Positions 31,566 through 40,701 of a DNA stretch of 52,963 nt are shown piece by piece. The position numbers were made by a program, and so were the translations under genes. How positions within the stretch are numbered: the first letter of the stretch is position 1; each line of letters starts with the position of its first letter. Under the pieces are notes generated by a model. It had not been told where the DNA came from, made no database searches, and was given only the letters and a program-made list of their open reading frames with translations. Origin of the DNA: an uncultured Lachnospiraceae bacterium (GTDB taxonomy: Bacteria; Bacillota; Clostridia; Lachnospirales; Lachnospiraceae); assembly GCA_946615865.1 (NCBI GenBank), contig CAMOIJ010000016.1:1-52963 (forward strand). The letters are read 5' to 3'.

Positions 31566-33149
31566 TCAGATCTCAAACATATCCGCGTACGCCTTCAGAG
31601 CGCCGTCGGTGTCGTGAGCCAGAACGCGCTTAGCAAGGAGTTTGCCGAGCTGTACGCCTTCCTGGTCGAAGCTGTTGACGTTCCATACAAAGCCCTGGAA
31701 CATAACCTTGTTCTCGAAGTGAGCAAGGAGTGCGCCGAGAGACTTGGGATTGAGATCCTTGCCTGCGATGATGCTGGAAGGACGGCCGCCTGCGAACGCC
31801 TTGTTGGGGTTCTCGTCAGCTTTGCCGCATGCAAACGCCATGATCTGTGCCGCGACGTTCGCGCAGAGCTTCTTCTGGCTGGTGCTGCCCTGAATGACAA
31901 CATCCATGCCGATCTGGCTGTCATTGAATCCTATAAACTGCATGGGAACAATGTTGGTTCCCTGATGGAGCAGCTGATAGAAGGAATGCTGGCCGTTTGT
32001 GCCGGGCTCACCGAAGATAACAGGGCCGGTAACATAGTTAACGGGCTCGCCGAAGCGGTTGACGGACTTGCCGTTGGATTCCATATCCAGCTGCTGCAGG
32101 TGTGCAGGGAAGCGGGACAGAGCCTGGGAATAAGGAAGCACTGCAGTGCAGAGATAGCCGCATACATTTCTCTCATAGACGCCGATCAGAGCATCCAGAA
32201 GGGCTGCGTTCTTTCTGATATCGGGATCCTTAGCCAGAGCGTCAGACTCTGCTGCGCCGTCCATGATCGCCGCGAACACTTCCGGTCCGAATGCCAGGGA
32301 CAGGACAACTGCGCCTACGCAGGAGGAGGAAGAATAGCGGCCGCCGATGTAGTCATCCATAAAGAATGCTTCCAGATAGTCAGCGCTCTTCGCCAGAGGA
32401 GAAGTCTCACTGGTAACAGCAAGCATGTGCTTAGAAGGATCTACGCCTGCATTCTTAAGGGCATCCCTTACGAAGGACTCGTTGGTCAGAGTCTCAAGGG
32501 TGGTGCCGGACTTGGAAACAACGATGAAGAGGGAATGTGCGACATCGACGGACTTCAGGACTGCTGCTGCGTCGTCGGGGTCAACGTTGGAGATGAATCT
32601 CGCTTCCATCTTCTGTTTGCCGTATCTCTTTGCCCAGTTCTCAAGAGCGATATAGAGAGCACGGGGGCCGAGGTCAGAGCCGCCGATACCGATCTGGACT
32701 ACTGTGGTGAACTTCTCGCCTGCAGCGTTTGTGATCTCGCCTGCATGTACTTTGTTCGCGAAATCAGCCGCCTTCTTCTGCTGGCCTGTATAGAACTCTC
32801 TCTTGTTGACGCCGTCAGCGATGACATCGCCGCCCTGCTGTCCGCGGCAGAGCTGATGCAGAACGAGACGCTTCTCACCTGTGTTGATCACAGCGCCGTT
32901 GTAAAGCTCTGCGTATTTCTCTGTCAGCTGAGCCTCGTCAGCCAGTTCCTGAAGAACTGCGAGAATATCGTCATCAACTGCCTTAGCGGCGAAATTGTAT
33001 TTCATATCACAAGCCATGGGAACGCAGTACTCGGCGACACGCTTCGCACCGTTCTCACCGGACATTACCTCTACCAGATTGACACGATCCTTGAGCGCCA
33101 TCAGTTTCTCATAGGATGCCAGTGTGTCAAAATTCTTCCAAGAAACCAT
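31566..33149 (-). CDS. pgi: Glucose-6-phosphate isomerase
   Basis: A 527-residue enzyme interconverting glucose-6-phosphate and fructose-6-phosphate. The phosphate loop VVSKSGTTLETLTN (about 210-223) and IGIGGSDLGPRALYIALE (about 152-169) are present; GTNGQHSFYQLLHQGT and a C-terminal lysine in NVNSFDQEGVQLGK carry further active-site residues. It is the longer form of the family. AAGGAGG precedes the ATG. It has its own promoter and terminator. Confidence 0.95.
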   Translation of the reverse strand: MVSWKNFDTLASYEKLMALKDRVNLVEVMSGENGAKRVAEYCVPMACDMKYNFAAKAVDDDILAVLQELADEAQLTEKYAELYNGAVINTGEKRLVLHQLCRGQQGGDVIADGVNKREFYTGQQKKAADFANKVHAGEITNAAGEKFTTVVQIGIGGSDLGPRALYIALENWAKRYGKQKMEARFISNVDPDDAAAVLKSVDVAHSLFIVVSKSGTTLETLTNESFVRDALKNAGVDPSKHMLAVTSETSPLAKSADYLEAFFMDDYIGGRYSSSSCVGAVVLSLAFGPEVFAAIMDGAAESDALAKDPDIRKNAALLDALIGVYERNVCGYLCTAVLPYSQALSRFPAHLQQLDMESNGKSVNRFGEPVNYVTGPVIFGEPGTNGQHSFYQLLHQGTNIVPMQFIGFNDSQIGMDVVIQGSTSQKKLCANVAAQIMAFACGKADENPNKAFAGGRPSSIIAGKDLNPKSLGALLAHFENKVMFQGFVWNVNSFDQEGVQLGKLLAKRVLAHDTDGALKAYADMFEI

Positions 33150-33210
33150 AATTTTTACCCTCCTTATAACTTTGCTTGGTGTGCAGCCTTATACCGCAAA
33201 ATATACAACT

Positions 33211-33255
33211 ATTATAGAGTATTACCTTTTCTATTGTCTATATTATCACAATAGA
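33211..33255 (-). promoter_or_regulatory. pgi promoter with an overlapping TTGT-N10-ACAA palindrome
   Basis: TAGACA (33235-33240), 18-base spacer, TATAAT (33211-33216) on the minus strand. TCTATTGT (33230-33237) and ACAATAGA (33248-33255) form a perfect 8-bp inverted repeat with 10 bases between, covering the -35 box. TTGT-N10-ACAA is the geometry of operators bound by the NADH sensor Rex. Confidence 0.5.
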
Positions 33256-33307
33256 CGGCGCTTGTTAGTACACAAATATTCCAAACATATGTAATTTTCC
33301 AACATAA

Positions 33308-33349
33308 TAAAAAAAGCGGACTGCGCAATCCGCACAGTCCGTTTTTTTA
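33308..33349 (-). terminator. Terminator of the phosphoglucomutase gene
   Basis: CGGACTG (33317-33323) pairs with CAGTCCG (33335-33341), with runs of seven A and seven T on either side. Confidence 0.9.
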
Positions 33350-35041
33350 TCATTCAATACTGTTTACCATTTCGCCCACTGCTGTTCTCATATCTTTGAC
33401 CAGTTCCTGCGATTCGTCCATGTTGTCCGATTTCGCGTAGAAGTAGAACTTGATCTTGGGCTCAGTTCCCGAAGGCCTCATGGCGAACCAGTTGCCGTCG
33501 GTCATTTTGTAGATGAGCACATTTGAGGCCGGAACGTCTTTATATCCGTCTATGTAATCCGTACACTTGTCAACCACAAATCTTCCGAACTTTCCTGGCT
33601 TATTGCCGCGGAACACATCCATGATGCGCCCGATCCTCTCGGCTCCCTCAATGCCCTTGAGCACCAGTGACACCTGGTCCTCCGCATAGTAACCGTATTT
33701 TTTATACAGGGAATCCAGATACTGCAGCAGGGTCATACCGTTCCTGCGGCACCAGGCTGCCAGCTCCATGATCAGCATAGAGGCGCAAATGCCGTCCTTG
33801 TCGCGGATCTCCACGCCGGGCGCGCACCCGATGCTCTCCTCGTAGCCGAAGAAATAAGTGTATCCCATGTCCTCCGCCTTCGGAATGACGCCACAGATAT
33901 TCTTGAATCCGGTCAGCGCGTCGAACACGCGGATCCCGAAATTCTCACAGATCACACGTCCGAAATTTCCTGTGACGATGGACTTTATCATCGCGGCTTT
34001 TGCAGGGAGTTTTCCCTTTTCGTACATACTCCTTGCCATATATGCGATCAGAAGCGCTCCGGTCTGATTTCCGTTCAGAGGTATATAACCGCCCTTTCCG
34101 TCGGAGACCTCAACAGCCATTCTGTCGCTGTCCGGATCTGTCGCGATCAGGACGTCCGCGCCGACTTTGCGGCCCAGTTCCTCCGACAGGGCAAAGGCTT
34201 TGGTATCCTCAGGATTTGGATAGCCCACTGTAGTGAACTCCGGATCAGGATCCTTCTGTTCGGGAACAATATAAAAATTCTCGTAACCGAGATCCGCCGC
34301 CAGTTTCTGCATCGGGATACTGCCCGCGCCGTTGAGGGGGGTGTAAACGATCGGGATCGTCCTGTCGATCTCGTCATCCGAGCGCTGTCTCATGGACATA
34401 ACATAGTCTAGATACGCAAGGTCCATCTCCTCGCCCAGCATCCTGACTTTTCTCTCCTCGATGGCCTCTTCCAGCGGAATTCTCTTAAAGCTGTCAAAGA
34501 GGTCAAGCGCCAGGATCTCCTTCAGCATTCCATCGGAGATCTCGCCGGAGATCTGCGCTCCATCCATCCAGTAAACTTTATATCCGTTGTATTCCTTCGG
34601 ATTGTGGCTGGCTGTCATGTTGATGCCGCCCAGTGCCGCGAAACTTCTGATGGCAAAAGACAGCTCGGGCGTAGGACGGAGCGAAGGGAACAGGTACGCC
34701 TTGATCCCGTTTCCTGCCAGGATCTCCGCCGCCAGCTGCGCGAACTCCTTGGAGTTGTAGCGGCTGTCATAGGCAAGAACAACCCCCCGGTTCACATCCT
34801 CCCCTGAACCCAGAATAAAGTTGGCGATGCCCTGAGTCGCGCGGCCCACCGTAAACTCATTCATGCGGTTCGTTCCGGCTCCGAAAATCCCGCGAAGACC
34901 TGCTGTTCCGAACTCGATCTCCTTATAGAAGCGGTCCTTGATCTCCGCGTCATCGCCCTTTATCGCGAGAAGCTCCGCATGAAACGGATGAGCCTCCGGA
35001 AGCTTTTTAAGCCACTCCTCATATCTTTCCATGTACCCCAT
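33350..35041 (-). CDS. pgcA: Phosphoglucomutase / phosphomannomutase
   Basis: A 563-residue alpha-D-phosphohexomutase. The phosphoserine loop is TASHNPKEYNGYK (about 138-150), the metal loop DPDSDRMAVE (about 297-306), a sugar loop GYEESIGC and the phosphate-binding loop RPSGTEPKIKFY near the C-terminus. It interconverts glucose-1- and glucose-6-phosphate, linking glycolysis with glycogen and envelope sugars. AAAGGAGG precedes the ATG. It lies beside pgi but each has its own terminator. Confidence 0.93.
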   Translation of the reverse strand: MGYMERYEEWLKKLPEAHPFHAELLAIKGDDAEIKDRFYKEIEFGTAGLRGIFGAGTNRMNEFTVGRATQGIANFILGSGEDVNRGVVLAYDSRYNSKEFAQLAAEILAGNGIKAYLFPSLRPTPELSFAIRSFAALGGINMTASHNPKEYNGYKVYWMDGAQISGEISDGMLKEILALDLFDSFKRIPLEEAIEERKVRMLGEEMDLAYLDYVMSMRQRSDDEIDRTIPIVYTPLNGAGSIPMQKLAADLGYENFYIVPEQKDPDPEFTTVGYPNPEDTKAFALSEELGRKVGADVLIATDPDSDRMAVEVSDGKGGYIPLNGNQTGALLIAYMARSMYEKGKLPAKAAMIKSIVTGNFGRVICENFGIRVFDALTGFKNICGVIPKAEDMGYTYFFGYEESIGCAPGVEIRDKDGICASMLIMELAAWCRRNGMTLLQYLDSLYKKYGYYAEDQVSLVLKGIEGAERIGRIMDVFRGNKPGKFGRFVVDKCTDYIDGYKDVPASNVLIYKMTDGNWFAMRPSGTEPKIKFYFYAKSDNMDESQELVKDMRTAVGEMVNSIE

Positions 35042-35265
35042 ACTGTTCCCTCCTTTTACTTAACAAGCGTTTTTTAACGCGGTCAGTTCCTTGCTTCGGT
35101 TCATCAATAAATGATCCGGCCGTCTCTATTTTAACATAAGTGCGCCCCGATTGCCCTTTTACCCGCGTTATTCTATTTAACTGCCGCAATCCTGACACAT
35201 TACTCCATGTATCAGAGCTGTGCCTTCTGCTATCCTGTAACAAAACATCTTAGGAGGGTATGACT

Positions 35266-36585
35266 GTGAAAATTACTTTTATGGGTGCCGGAAGCACCGT
35301 TTTCGCAAGAAATGTGATCGGAGACTGCATGTGCAGCGAAGCGCTTCGCGACAGTATCTTCGCCCTGTATGATATCGACGCGGCAAGACTTGAAGAGAGC
35401 CGGACTATCCTCGAAGCCATGCGTTCTGTACTTGGAGGATATGGCCGGATCGAGTGCTGGCTGGGCGCCGAAAACCGCCGTAAGGCTCTTGCCGGCGCGT
35501 CTTTCGTCGTCAATGCGATCCAGGTGGGCGGATACGATCCCGCCACCATTATTGACTTCGAGATCCCGAAAAAATACGGCCTGCGACAGACCATCGCGGA
35601 TACTCTCGGCATCGGAGGCATCATGCGCGCGCTGCGCACGATCCCGGTCATGGAAGAGTTTGCCGAAGATATGGAAGAAGTGTGCCCGGACGCGCTCTTT
35701 TTGAACTACACTAACCCAATGGCCATGCTGTCCGGTTACATGCAGCGTTACACCGGCGTCAAAACCGTAGGTCTGTGTCACAGTGTGCAGGTCTGTTCGA
35801 AAGATCTTCTCACTTTCGTCGGCATGGAAGACAGGCTCGAGGGGCGCAAAGAGCTGATCGCGGGGATCAACCACATGGCGTGGCTTCTGGAAATCCGCGA
35901 CAGGGACGGCAATGACCTCTATCCCGAGATCAAATCCCGCGTCGCTGCCAAAATAGCGGATCCTGAATTCAAGGACAAAGTCCGTTTTGACTATATCCGC
36001 AATTTCGGCTACTATTGTACTGAGTCCAGCGAACACAACGCGGAGTACAACGGCTTCTACATAAAGAGCAGATATCCGGAACTCATAGACCGCTACAACA
36101 TCCCGCTTGACGAGTATCCGCGCCGCTGCATTAACCAGATCGACTCCTGGAAGAAGGAATATGCAGAGCTTCTTGAGACAGGCGTCAAGACCCACGAGCG
36201 CTCCAGGGAGTACGCCTCCCACATCATGGAATCCGTGGTAACCGGCACTCCCTATCAGATTGGCGGCAATGTCCTCAACGCCGGCCATCTGATCAGCAAT
36301 CTCCCTGAAGAAGCCTGCGTGGAGGTTCCCTGCCTTGTTAACGGCCGCGGGATCAATCCCTGCCGCGTCGGCTCTCTTCCGGTCGTTTGCGCGGCCATGA
36401 ATATGACAAATATAAACGTGCAGCTCCTCACCATTGAGGCGGCCCGCACTCACAAGCTCGAGCACGTCTATCAGGCGGCCATGCTCGACCCCCATACCGG
36501 GAGCGAGCTTGATATCGACACCATCAGAAAGATGGTTGACGAACTGATCGCGGCGCACGGGGATTATCTGCCGAAATTTCACTGA
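35266..36585 (+). CDS. GH4 alpha-glycosidase (MelA/AglA type)
   Basis: A protein of about 439 residues of glycoside hydrolase family 4, which needs NAD+ and a divalent metal. The N-terminal Rossmann motif is FMGAGSTVFARNVIGD; LNYTNPMAM and GLCHSVQV (metal-binding Cys-His, about 166-173) are present, and the active-site region follows with INHMAWLLEI. The CHS form is that of alpha-galactosidase and alpha-glucosidase members, rather than phospho-beta-glucosidases. The GTG at 35266 is favoured because AGGAGG is 8 bases away; the ATG at 35260 is only 2 bases from it. It is followed by a HAD phosphatase gene in the same direction. Uptake partners are not adjacent. Confidence 0.88.
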   Translation: MKITFMGAGSTVFARNVIGDCMCSEALRDSIFALYDIDAARLEESRTILEAMRSVLGGYGRIECWLGAENRRKALAGASFVVNAIQVGGYDPATIIDFEIPKKYGLRQTIADTLGIGGIMRALRTIPVMEEFAEDMEEVCPDALFLNYTNPMAMLSGYMQRYTGVKTVGLCHSVQVCSKDLLTFVGMEDRLEGRKELIAGINHMAWLLEIRDRDGNDLYPEIKSRVAAKIADPEFKDKVRFDYIRNFGYYCTESSEHNAEYNGFYIKSRYPELIDRYNIPLDEYPRRCINQIDSWKKEYAELLETGVKTHERSREYASHIMESVVTGTPYQIGGNVLNAGHLISNLPEEACVEVPCLVNGRGINPCRVGSLPVVCAAMNMTNINVQLLTIEAARTHKLEHVYQAAMLDPHTGSELDIDTIRKMVDELIAAHGDYLPKFH

Positions 36586-36649
36586 CACATAGATAAAGCG
36601 CCCGGCGCTGGTCAAATCTTCAGTGAAAGATCGGCTGCAGGAGGAATCT

Positions 36650-37309
36650 ATGAAGAAAAAAGCTGTGATCTTTGATATGGACGGGCTGATGTTCGATACC
36701 CAGTGTATCTACGACAAGGCATTTGACGAAATCGCCATGAAACTGTTCAGGTTCGAAATGTCCCGGGAGATGCATCTTGCTCTGATGGGCAGAAGCGGGC
36801 AGGATATGATCGATACTGCCGCACGCTATCTTCCGGAAGGAGCGGACGCGGAAGCCTTCATTCGCCGGACTTTTGATCTGGTCGCGGAACTTGTCAAAAC
36901 AGAGCTGCGCGCAAGGCCGGGCCTCGATACGATCCTGACCTATCTGTCAGATAATGGATATCCCATCGGACTGGCGAGCGGAAGTGACCGCAAGATCGTC
37001 AACAGCAACCTTGAGAGCGCGGGAATCGGTCACTATTTTGCCGCTACTCTGTGCGGCGACGAAGTGATCCTCGGCAAACCGCATCCGGAAGGATATATCA
37101 AGGCTGCGGCAATGATCGGATACAGACCGGAGGACTGCTATGTTCTCGAAGACAGTCCCAATGGTATTCTCGCCGCATACAGGGCGGGCTGCGCTCCGAT
37201 CATGGTCCCGAACGATGTAGAGCCTGATCAGGCCATGCGGGATATGTGCGCGGGAATCTACGATTCTCTTTCTGATGTCGCCGCGGCAATGGAGAGCGGG
37301 GAATTGTAA
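36650..37309 (+). CDS. HAD-family phosphatase, beta-phosphoglucomutase-like
   Basis: A protein of about 219 residues, HAD subfamily I with an alpha-helical cap. Motif I is FDMDGLMFDT (about 8-17), motif II ASGSDRKI, motif III lysine in LGKPHPEGY and motif IV EDSPNGILAA. It could be a sugar phosphatase or mutase acting after the GH4 glycosidase. The ATG at 36650 follows AGGAGG by 6 bases; the frame opens earlier at 36623 without a site. The 64-base gap to the GH4 gene suggests a two-gene operon. Confidence 0.87.
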   Translation: MKKKAVIFDMDGLMFDTQCIYDKAFDEIAMKLFRFEMSREMHLALMGRSGQDMIDTAARYLPEGADAEAFIRRTFDLVAELVKTELRARPGLDTILTYLSDNGYPIGLASGSDRKIVNSNLESAGIGHYFAATLCGDEVILGKPHPEGYIKAAAMIGYRPEDCYVLEDSPNGILAAYRAGCAPIMVPNDVEPDQAMRDMCAGIYDSLSDVAAAMESGEL

Positions 37310-37320
37310 ACAATAAATTG

Positions 37321-37351
37321 AAAGGGGCTTGCGCGGCAAGCCCCTTTTTCA
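37321..37351. terminator. Strong bidirectional terminator
   Basis: AAAGGGGCTTGC (37321-37332) pairs with GCAAGCCCCTTT (37336-37347), 12 bp with a 3-base loop, followed by T residues on the plus side. Confidence 0.93.
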
Positions 37352-37391
37352 TTGCTCATAAATGCAATTGTTCCCTTAAGGCAGGCGTCCT

Positions 37392-39668
37392 TCACGCCTC
37401 CAGGAAGAAATTGCGGTCAACCAGGCTCACCGCTCTCTCCTCCTCGGGCTTTCCGATCGTCAGGATCAGGTCCGCTTCCTCCGCGGAGTCCGCATATGCG
37501 GCGCCCTGCGCCTCTAGCATCAGGTCCAGATATCTCTTAAGTGACAAGGTCGGGGCCGTTTCTCTGTACATACCCTTTGGCATCGCGAATCGGGAAACCT
37601 TTTCCGGCGCTCTGCCGGTAAAGAAAAGCAGTCTTTTCTTCACATCGACATACCCGTAGCTGATCCGCCTCTCCCCGGAGCGCAGTTCGTGAGTAAAGAA
37701 GCAGTTCTTCGGATCGTATAGTTTTACTTTCTCCCCAAATCTCTTTACAGCCATCATTCCGACATAGCAGGTCTCTATCCGGCCAAAAGACTGCTTTCCG
37801 TAGTAAAGGTGGATTGAAGCTTCAGCATTGCGCAAAGGTGCGTCCATATTGATATCGATATACTCTGCCGCATTACTGTGGGTGATATCGCCGGAGTGAA
37901 CGATCCCCGACTTGTTGAAATGAGCGTCCCATCCCACATCGATGGATTCTCCCTCAAGGTCATATGCCTTTGCATGAAGATCCAGGTCCACACGGTTCTT
38001 GTCATTCCAGTAGACAAAAAAGCGAAGTCTTTTCACTTCTTCCGGGATCCGGATCGCCATTCCGCTTGGAAGGTAGCCTCCCTCCGAGGATTTCTTCCCG
38101 CCCTCGAGACGGCTGTACGACAGATCGAATTCCTCTGCAGACACAAAGACCTTCTTTCCTGCCAGTTCTGTCCGTGCTTTTTCCATGTGCGCACGCAGAA
38201 CGTCTTCCAGGATCGCTCTCACCCTTCCCGAATACGGCGCGGTCCTTCTGTAAAGATCACAGACCGCTTCGTATTCCCTGTCTATCTCCCGGATTTCTCT
38301 TCGGCACTGACTGATCCTGTCCTTTGCATTCTTAATTACTTCGTCCGCATAACCTTTTGCAAGCATCAGCCTGTACTTCGCATAAACCGCTTCCGGATTC
38401 TTCACAGTCTCCGAGCACTGATCTATGTATCTTTCCTGTTCAGCTCTCAGCCGCCGGTAAATATCTTCCTGCGGGGTGTTTTCCTCCTTGAAATCCAGCG
38501 CGTTTAAAATGTCTATGATCGTGTGGGCGCTCAGCTTGCCGGCGTTTTCTGCCAGTCTGTCCCGGATCTCCGCGTCCGTATAACCCATCCTTAAGAGCCA
38601 CCCGATCATGCGCAGCATCATTCCCGGCCGCTTCGCTATGAAGTCCAGCGCGCCTTCGTCTCCCGAAGCAAGCAGGTATTTGGCCTGCGCCTCCCAGGAC
38701 CTCAGTTCACCGTTTCGCAGCGCCCTCACCGCTTCCTTGTGCTCTGCGCTTCGGGAATACATATTGTAGTCCAGGAACTGCAGGATCGTGATACATTCCT
38801 CTCTTTTGCCGCGGGACAGAATAAGGTTAGCCTTAAAATCCGCAACGGGATAAGACTCCAGGAGTTTAACGATCGCTCTCTTTTCACTCGTACGGAAATG
38901 ATAGCGGTGCATTGGCAAAACAGCGCCTGTACTTTTCATCACGTCGCCGGTATGCTGGCAGATCTGCCGCCAGAGCAAGACCCTTCTGTCTGCGGCATCT
39001 CCCGGAGTCTTCCCGACTTCCGGTCCGGTTCTCAGGATCGCGTCAAAGAGCACTGCCAGGTTTTCCTTAAAGGGCACCTTAAGTCCGGCTATATCTTCCG
39101 GCTCCAGATATGGAAGCGCCTCGACCGTCAGTTCCTGTCCGGGAAGAGTCAGGCGCTCTCTCTTCTGCATGATCCGCGTAAGCGCTGTGAGCGGCGCTTC
39201 ATCTTCGGGCACAAGTTCCAGGACCTTGGCCCTCAGCAGCGTGTCGTCACTCTCAGTCTTCTCAGTCGCTGTCACATCCGGCAGCCATCCGCGCTTCACC
39301 TCCGACCCGAGGAGCTGCTCAAAACCATAGGTGGAAAAATAGTGGACCATCTGATGCAGACGAAATTCCGCCTCGCTCATCCCCATCACCTGAAGCGGGA
39401 AGTCAGGATACATCGGAGGCGCCGATACATTGGGCAAAAGGCTGCGGAAATGCTTCGCGAACCCGGTCAGCGAAGGGCTGCCTGCGAGCGCGGCAAGGTC
39501 CTTCGGCTTCAGTGTAAAGCCGAGGTTTATAAGTTCCTCGTTAACCGTCACAGCCCGCGCGAGCATCTCGTCAGTCAGCTGCGGGTCGTCTTCCGCTCCC
39601 GGAGTATAGGCAGCCAGCCTGAGTTCGGATAATAACAGCTTTTCAAATTTGTTCGTGAGGCATTTCAT
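37392..39668 (-). CDS. Large protein with C-terminal TerD-like domain
   Basis: A protein of about 758 residues. The first 550 residues are mostly helical with no recognised motif; they contain long charged helices near 420-520 (IDQCSETVKNPEAVYAKYRL and following). The last 200 residues contain FVYWNDKNRVDLDLHAKAYD, GIVHSGDITHSNAAEYIDI and MDAPLRNAEASIHLYY, with the DLDL pattern of TerD-like, calcium-binding stress domains. No signal peptide is present, so it is cytoplasmic. The ATG at 39668 follows GGAG by 6 bases; the TTG at 39719 has no site. It stands alone. Homologues occur with tellurite/stress genes, but no ter genes are adjacent here. Confidence 0.65.
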   Translation of the reverse strand: MKCLTNKFEKLLLSELRLAAYTPGAEDDPQLTDEMLARAVTVNEELINLGFTLKPKDLAALAGSPSLTGFAKHFRSLLPNVSAPPMYPDFPLQVMGMSEAEFRLHQMVHYFSTYGFEQLLGSEVKRGWLPDVTATEKTESDDTLLRAKVLELVPEDEAPLTALTRIMQKRERLTLPGQELTVEALPYLEPEDIAGLKVPFKENLAVLFDAILRTGPEVGKTPGDAADRRVLLWRQICQHTGDVMKSTGAVLPMHRYHFRTSEKRAIVKLLESYPVADFKANLILSRGKREECITILQFLDYNMYSRSAEHKEAVRALRNGELRSWEAQAKYLLASGDEGALDFIAKRPGMMLRMIGWLLRMGYTDAEIRDRLAENAGKLSAHTIIDILNALDFKEENTPQEDIYRRLRAEQERYIDQCSETVKNPEAVYAKYRLMLAKGYADEVIKNAKDRISQCRREIREIDREYEAVCDLYRRTAPYSGRVRAILEDVLRAHMEKARTELAGKKVFVSAEEFDLSYSRLEGGKKSSEGGYLPSGMAIRIPEEVKRLRFFVYWNDKNRVDLDLHAKAYDLEGESIDVGWDAHFNKSGIVHSGDITHSNAAEYIDINMDAPLRNAEASIHLYYGKQSFGRIETCYVGMMAVKRFGEKVKLYDPKNCFFTHELRSGERRISYGYVDVKKRLLFFTGRAPEKVSRFAMPKGMYRETAPTLSLKRYLDLMLEAQGAAYADSAEEADLILTIGKPEEERAVSLVDRNFFLEA

Positions 39669-39718
39669 ATCATTCTCCATTCCGGCGTCAGTTCCCGGTA
39701 CATTCCTTTCTAAAGACA

Positions 39719-39834
39719 AAAAAACAGGGGCAGGCTATCTGATGACCGACATTTGTACACCAAACGAAAGAGTTTCCTCTTTCACCAATGTTAAAAGGAT
39801 GTCATCACAGGGTGTACAAAGACGCCTGCCCCCG
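39719..39834 (-). terminator. Large composite terminator with a 10-bp inverted repeat
   Basis: GGGGCAGGC (39727-39735) pairs with GCCTGCCCC (39824-39832), followed on the minus strand by TGTTTTTTTG. Inside are TTTGTACACC (39752-39761) with GGTGTACAAA (39811-39820), GATGAC (39741-39746) with GTCATC (39801-39806), and GAAAGAG/CTCTTTC (39766-39783). It ends the nuclease operon; its 106-base span is far longer than usual. Confidence 0.7.
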
Positions 39835-39895
39835 TTCCTTACTTCCATATTCAGTTTACTACATTAATCCCGCGCTGGCTACCGGAGCTTACAGA

Positions 39896-40693
39896 TCAGT
39901 CAGACTGCTGCGCGCGCCGGTTGTTCCCTGTCGCGTAATCGATCTCAAATCCCGGCTGTACATTGTAGCAGAAGGCACAGAATTGAACCTGCGGATCCTC
40001 AACCGATCTGGCCTCCATCAGGACGCCGGCACAGACCAGATTGTTCCCATCAAAATACGGCCTAACCCTGTACATCACATGATGACCGGTTCCCTCTACA
40101 TACCTGACGACCGATTCCTCAAAGGGCAGCATACCCTCCACATTCATGTACCGGGTCCCGGTAATAAGGTTGCGCTCATTGGCATCCTGTCCTGTGAGCA
40201 AATGCCCGATCAGGTGACACCTGTTAAAGAGCATCTCGCCGTCTATATCGCTGTAGCGGTTCGTGTTCCATCCCGTCGGCTTCACGGGACTTATATCGCC
40301 CCGCTCCTGCTTGGGAAGGGTTTCAGGTCCGACGCACGCGTATGCTCCCGTGCACCGGCCCAGCTCATCCAGGGGCCAGTACTCATGAAAAGCCTCCGCA
40401 GTCATCTCTTCCTGCGTGAAAAAAGGAACATCTCCATTTATATCGACATAGGCTCTTCCGGAATAGGCCGGAACCATGTCAAGATCAAAATCTGCCGCTG
40501 TATTTCCCGGATCCCTTCCCTCTGTCTGTATCAGGGCCGGGACCGGAAACTCCTGTGTTCCTGCACTCTCCTGCTTCCGAATCCCGATATATGCCAGGAC
40601 CAACAGAACCAGTAAAACCACGCACGAAGCTTTCTTCAGGTTTCTCCGGATGGCATATTGTCTCCGCCGGTCTCTCTTGGTCCCTTTATTCAT
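39896..40693 (-). CDS. Membrane-anchored DNA/RNA non-specific endonuclease
   Basis: A 265-residue nuclease of the EndA/streptodornase type. A basic N-terminus and one membrane helix (VVLLVLLVLAYIGI, about 25-38) anchor it, with the catalytic domain outside. The beta-beta-alpha metal core includes NRCHLIGHLLTGQDANERNL, in which His is the base and Asn the metal ligand, and GTRYMNVEGML. Such enzymes degrade DNA and RNA for nutrition, biofilm escape or uptake of DNA. AAAGGA precedes the ATG, 8 bases after the stop of the upstream gene, so the two are one operon. Confidence 0.85.
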   Translation of the reverse strand: MNKGTKRDRRRQYAIRRNLKKASCVVLLVLLVLAYIGIRKQESAGTQEFPVPALIQTEGRDPGNTAADFDLDMVPAYSGRAYVDINGDVPFFTQEEMTAEAFHEYWPLDELGRCTGAYACVGPETLPKQERGDISPVKPTGWNTNRYSDIDGEMLFNRCHLIGHLLTGQDANERNLITGTRYMNVEGMLPFEESVVRYVEGTGHHVMYRVRPYFDGNNLVCAGVLMEARSVEDPQVQFCAFCYNVQPGFEIDYATGNNRRAQQSD

Positions 40694-40701
40694 GGATTCC
40701 T

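Noticed and set aside
31614-33254. 546-residue plus-strand frame opposite pgi
   Set aside because: It is fully antisense to a conserved enzyme and has no start signals; the pgi motifs prove the other strand.
35230-36615. 461-residue minus-strand frame opposite the GH4 gene
   Set aside because: The plus strand encodes all GH4 motifs with a ribosome site. The opposite frame has none.
39752-39820. Insertion sequence with TTTGTACACC terminal repeats
   Set aside because: Only 69 bases lie between and including the repeats, there is no transposase, and no target duplication is evident.
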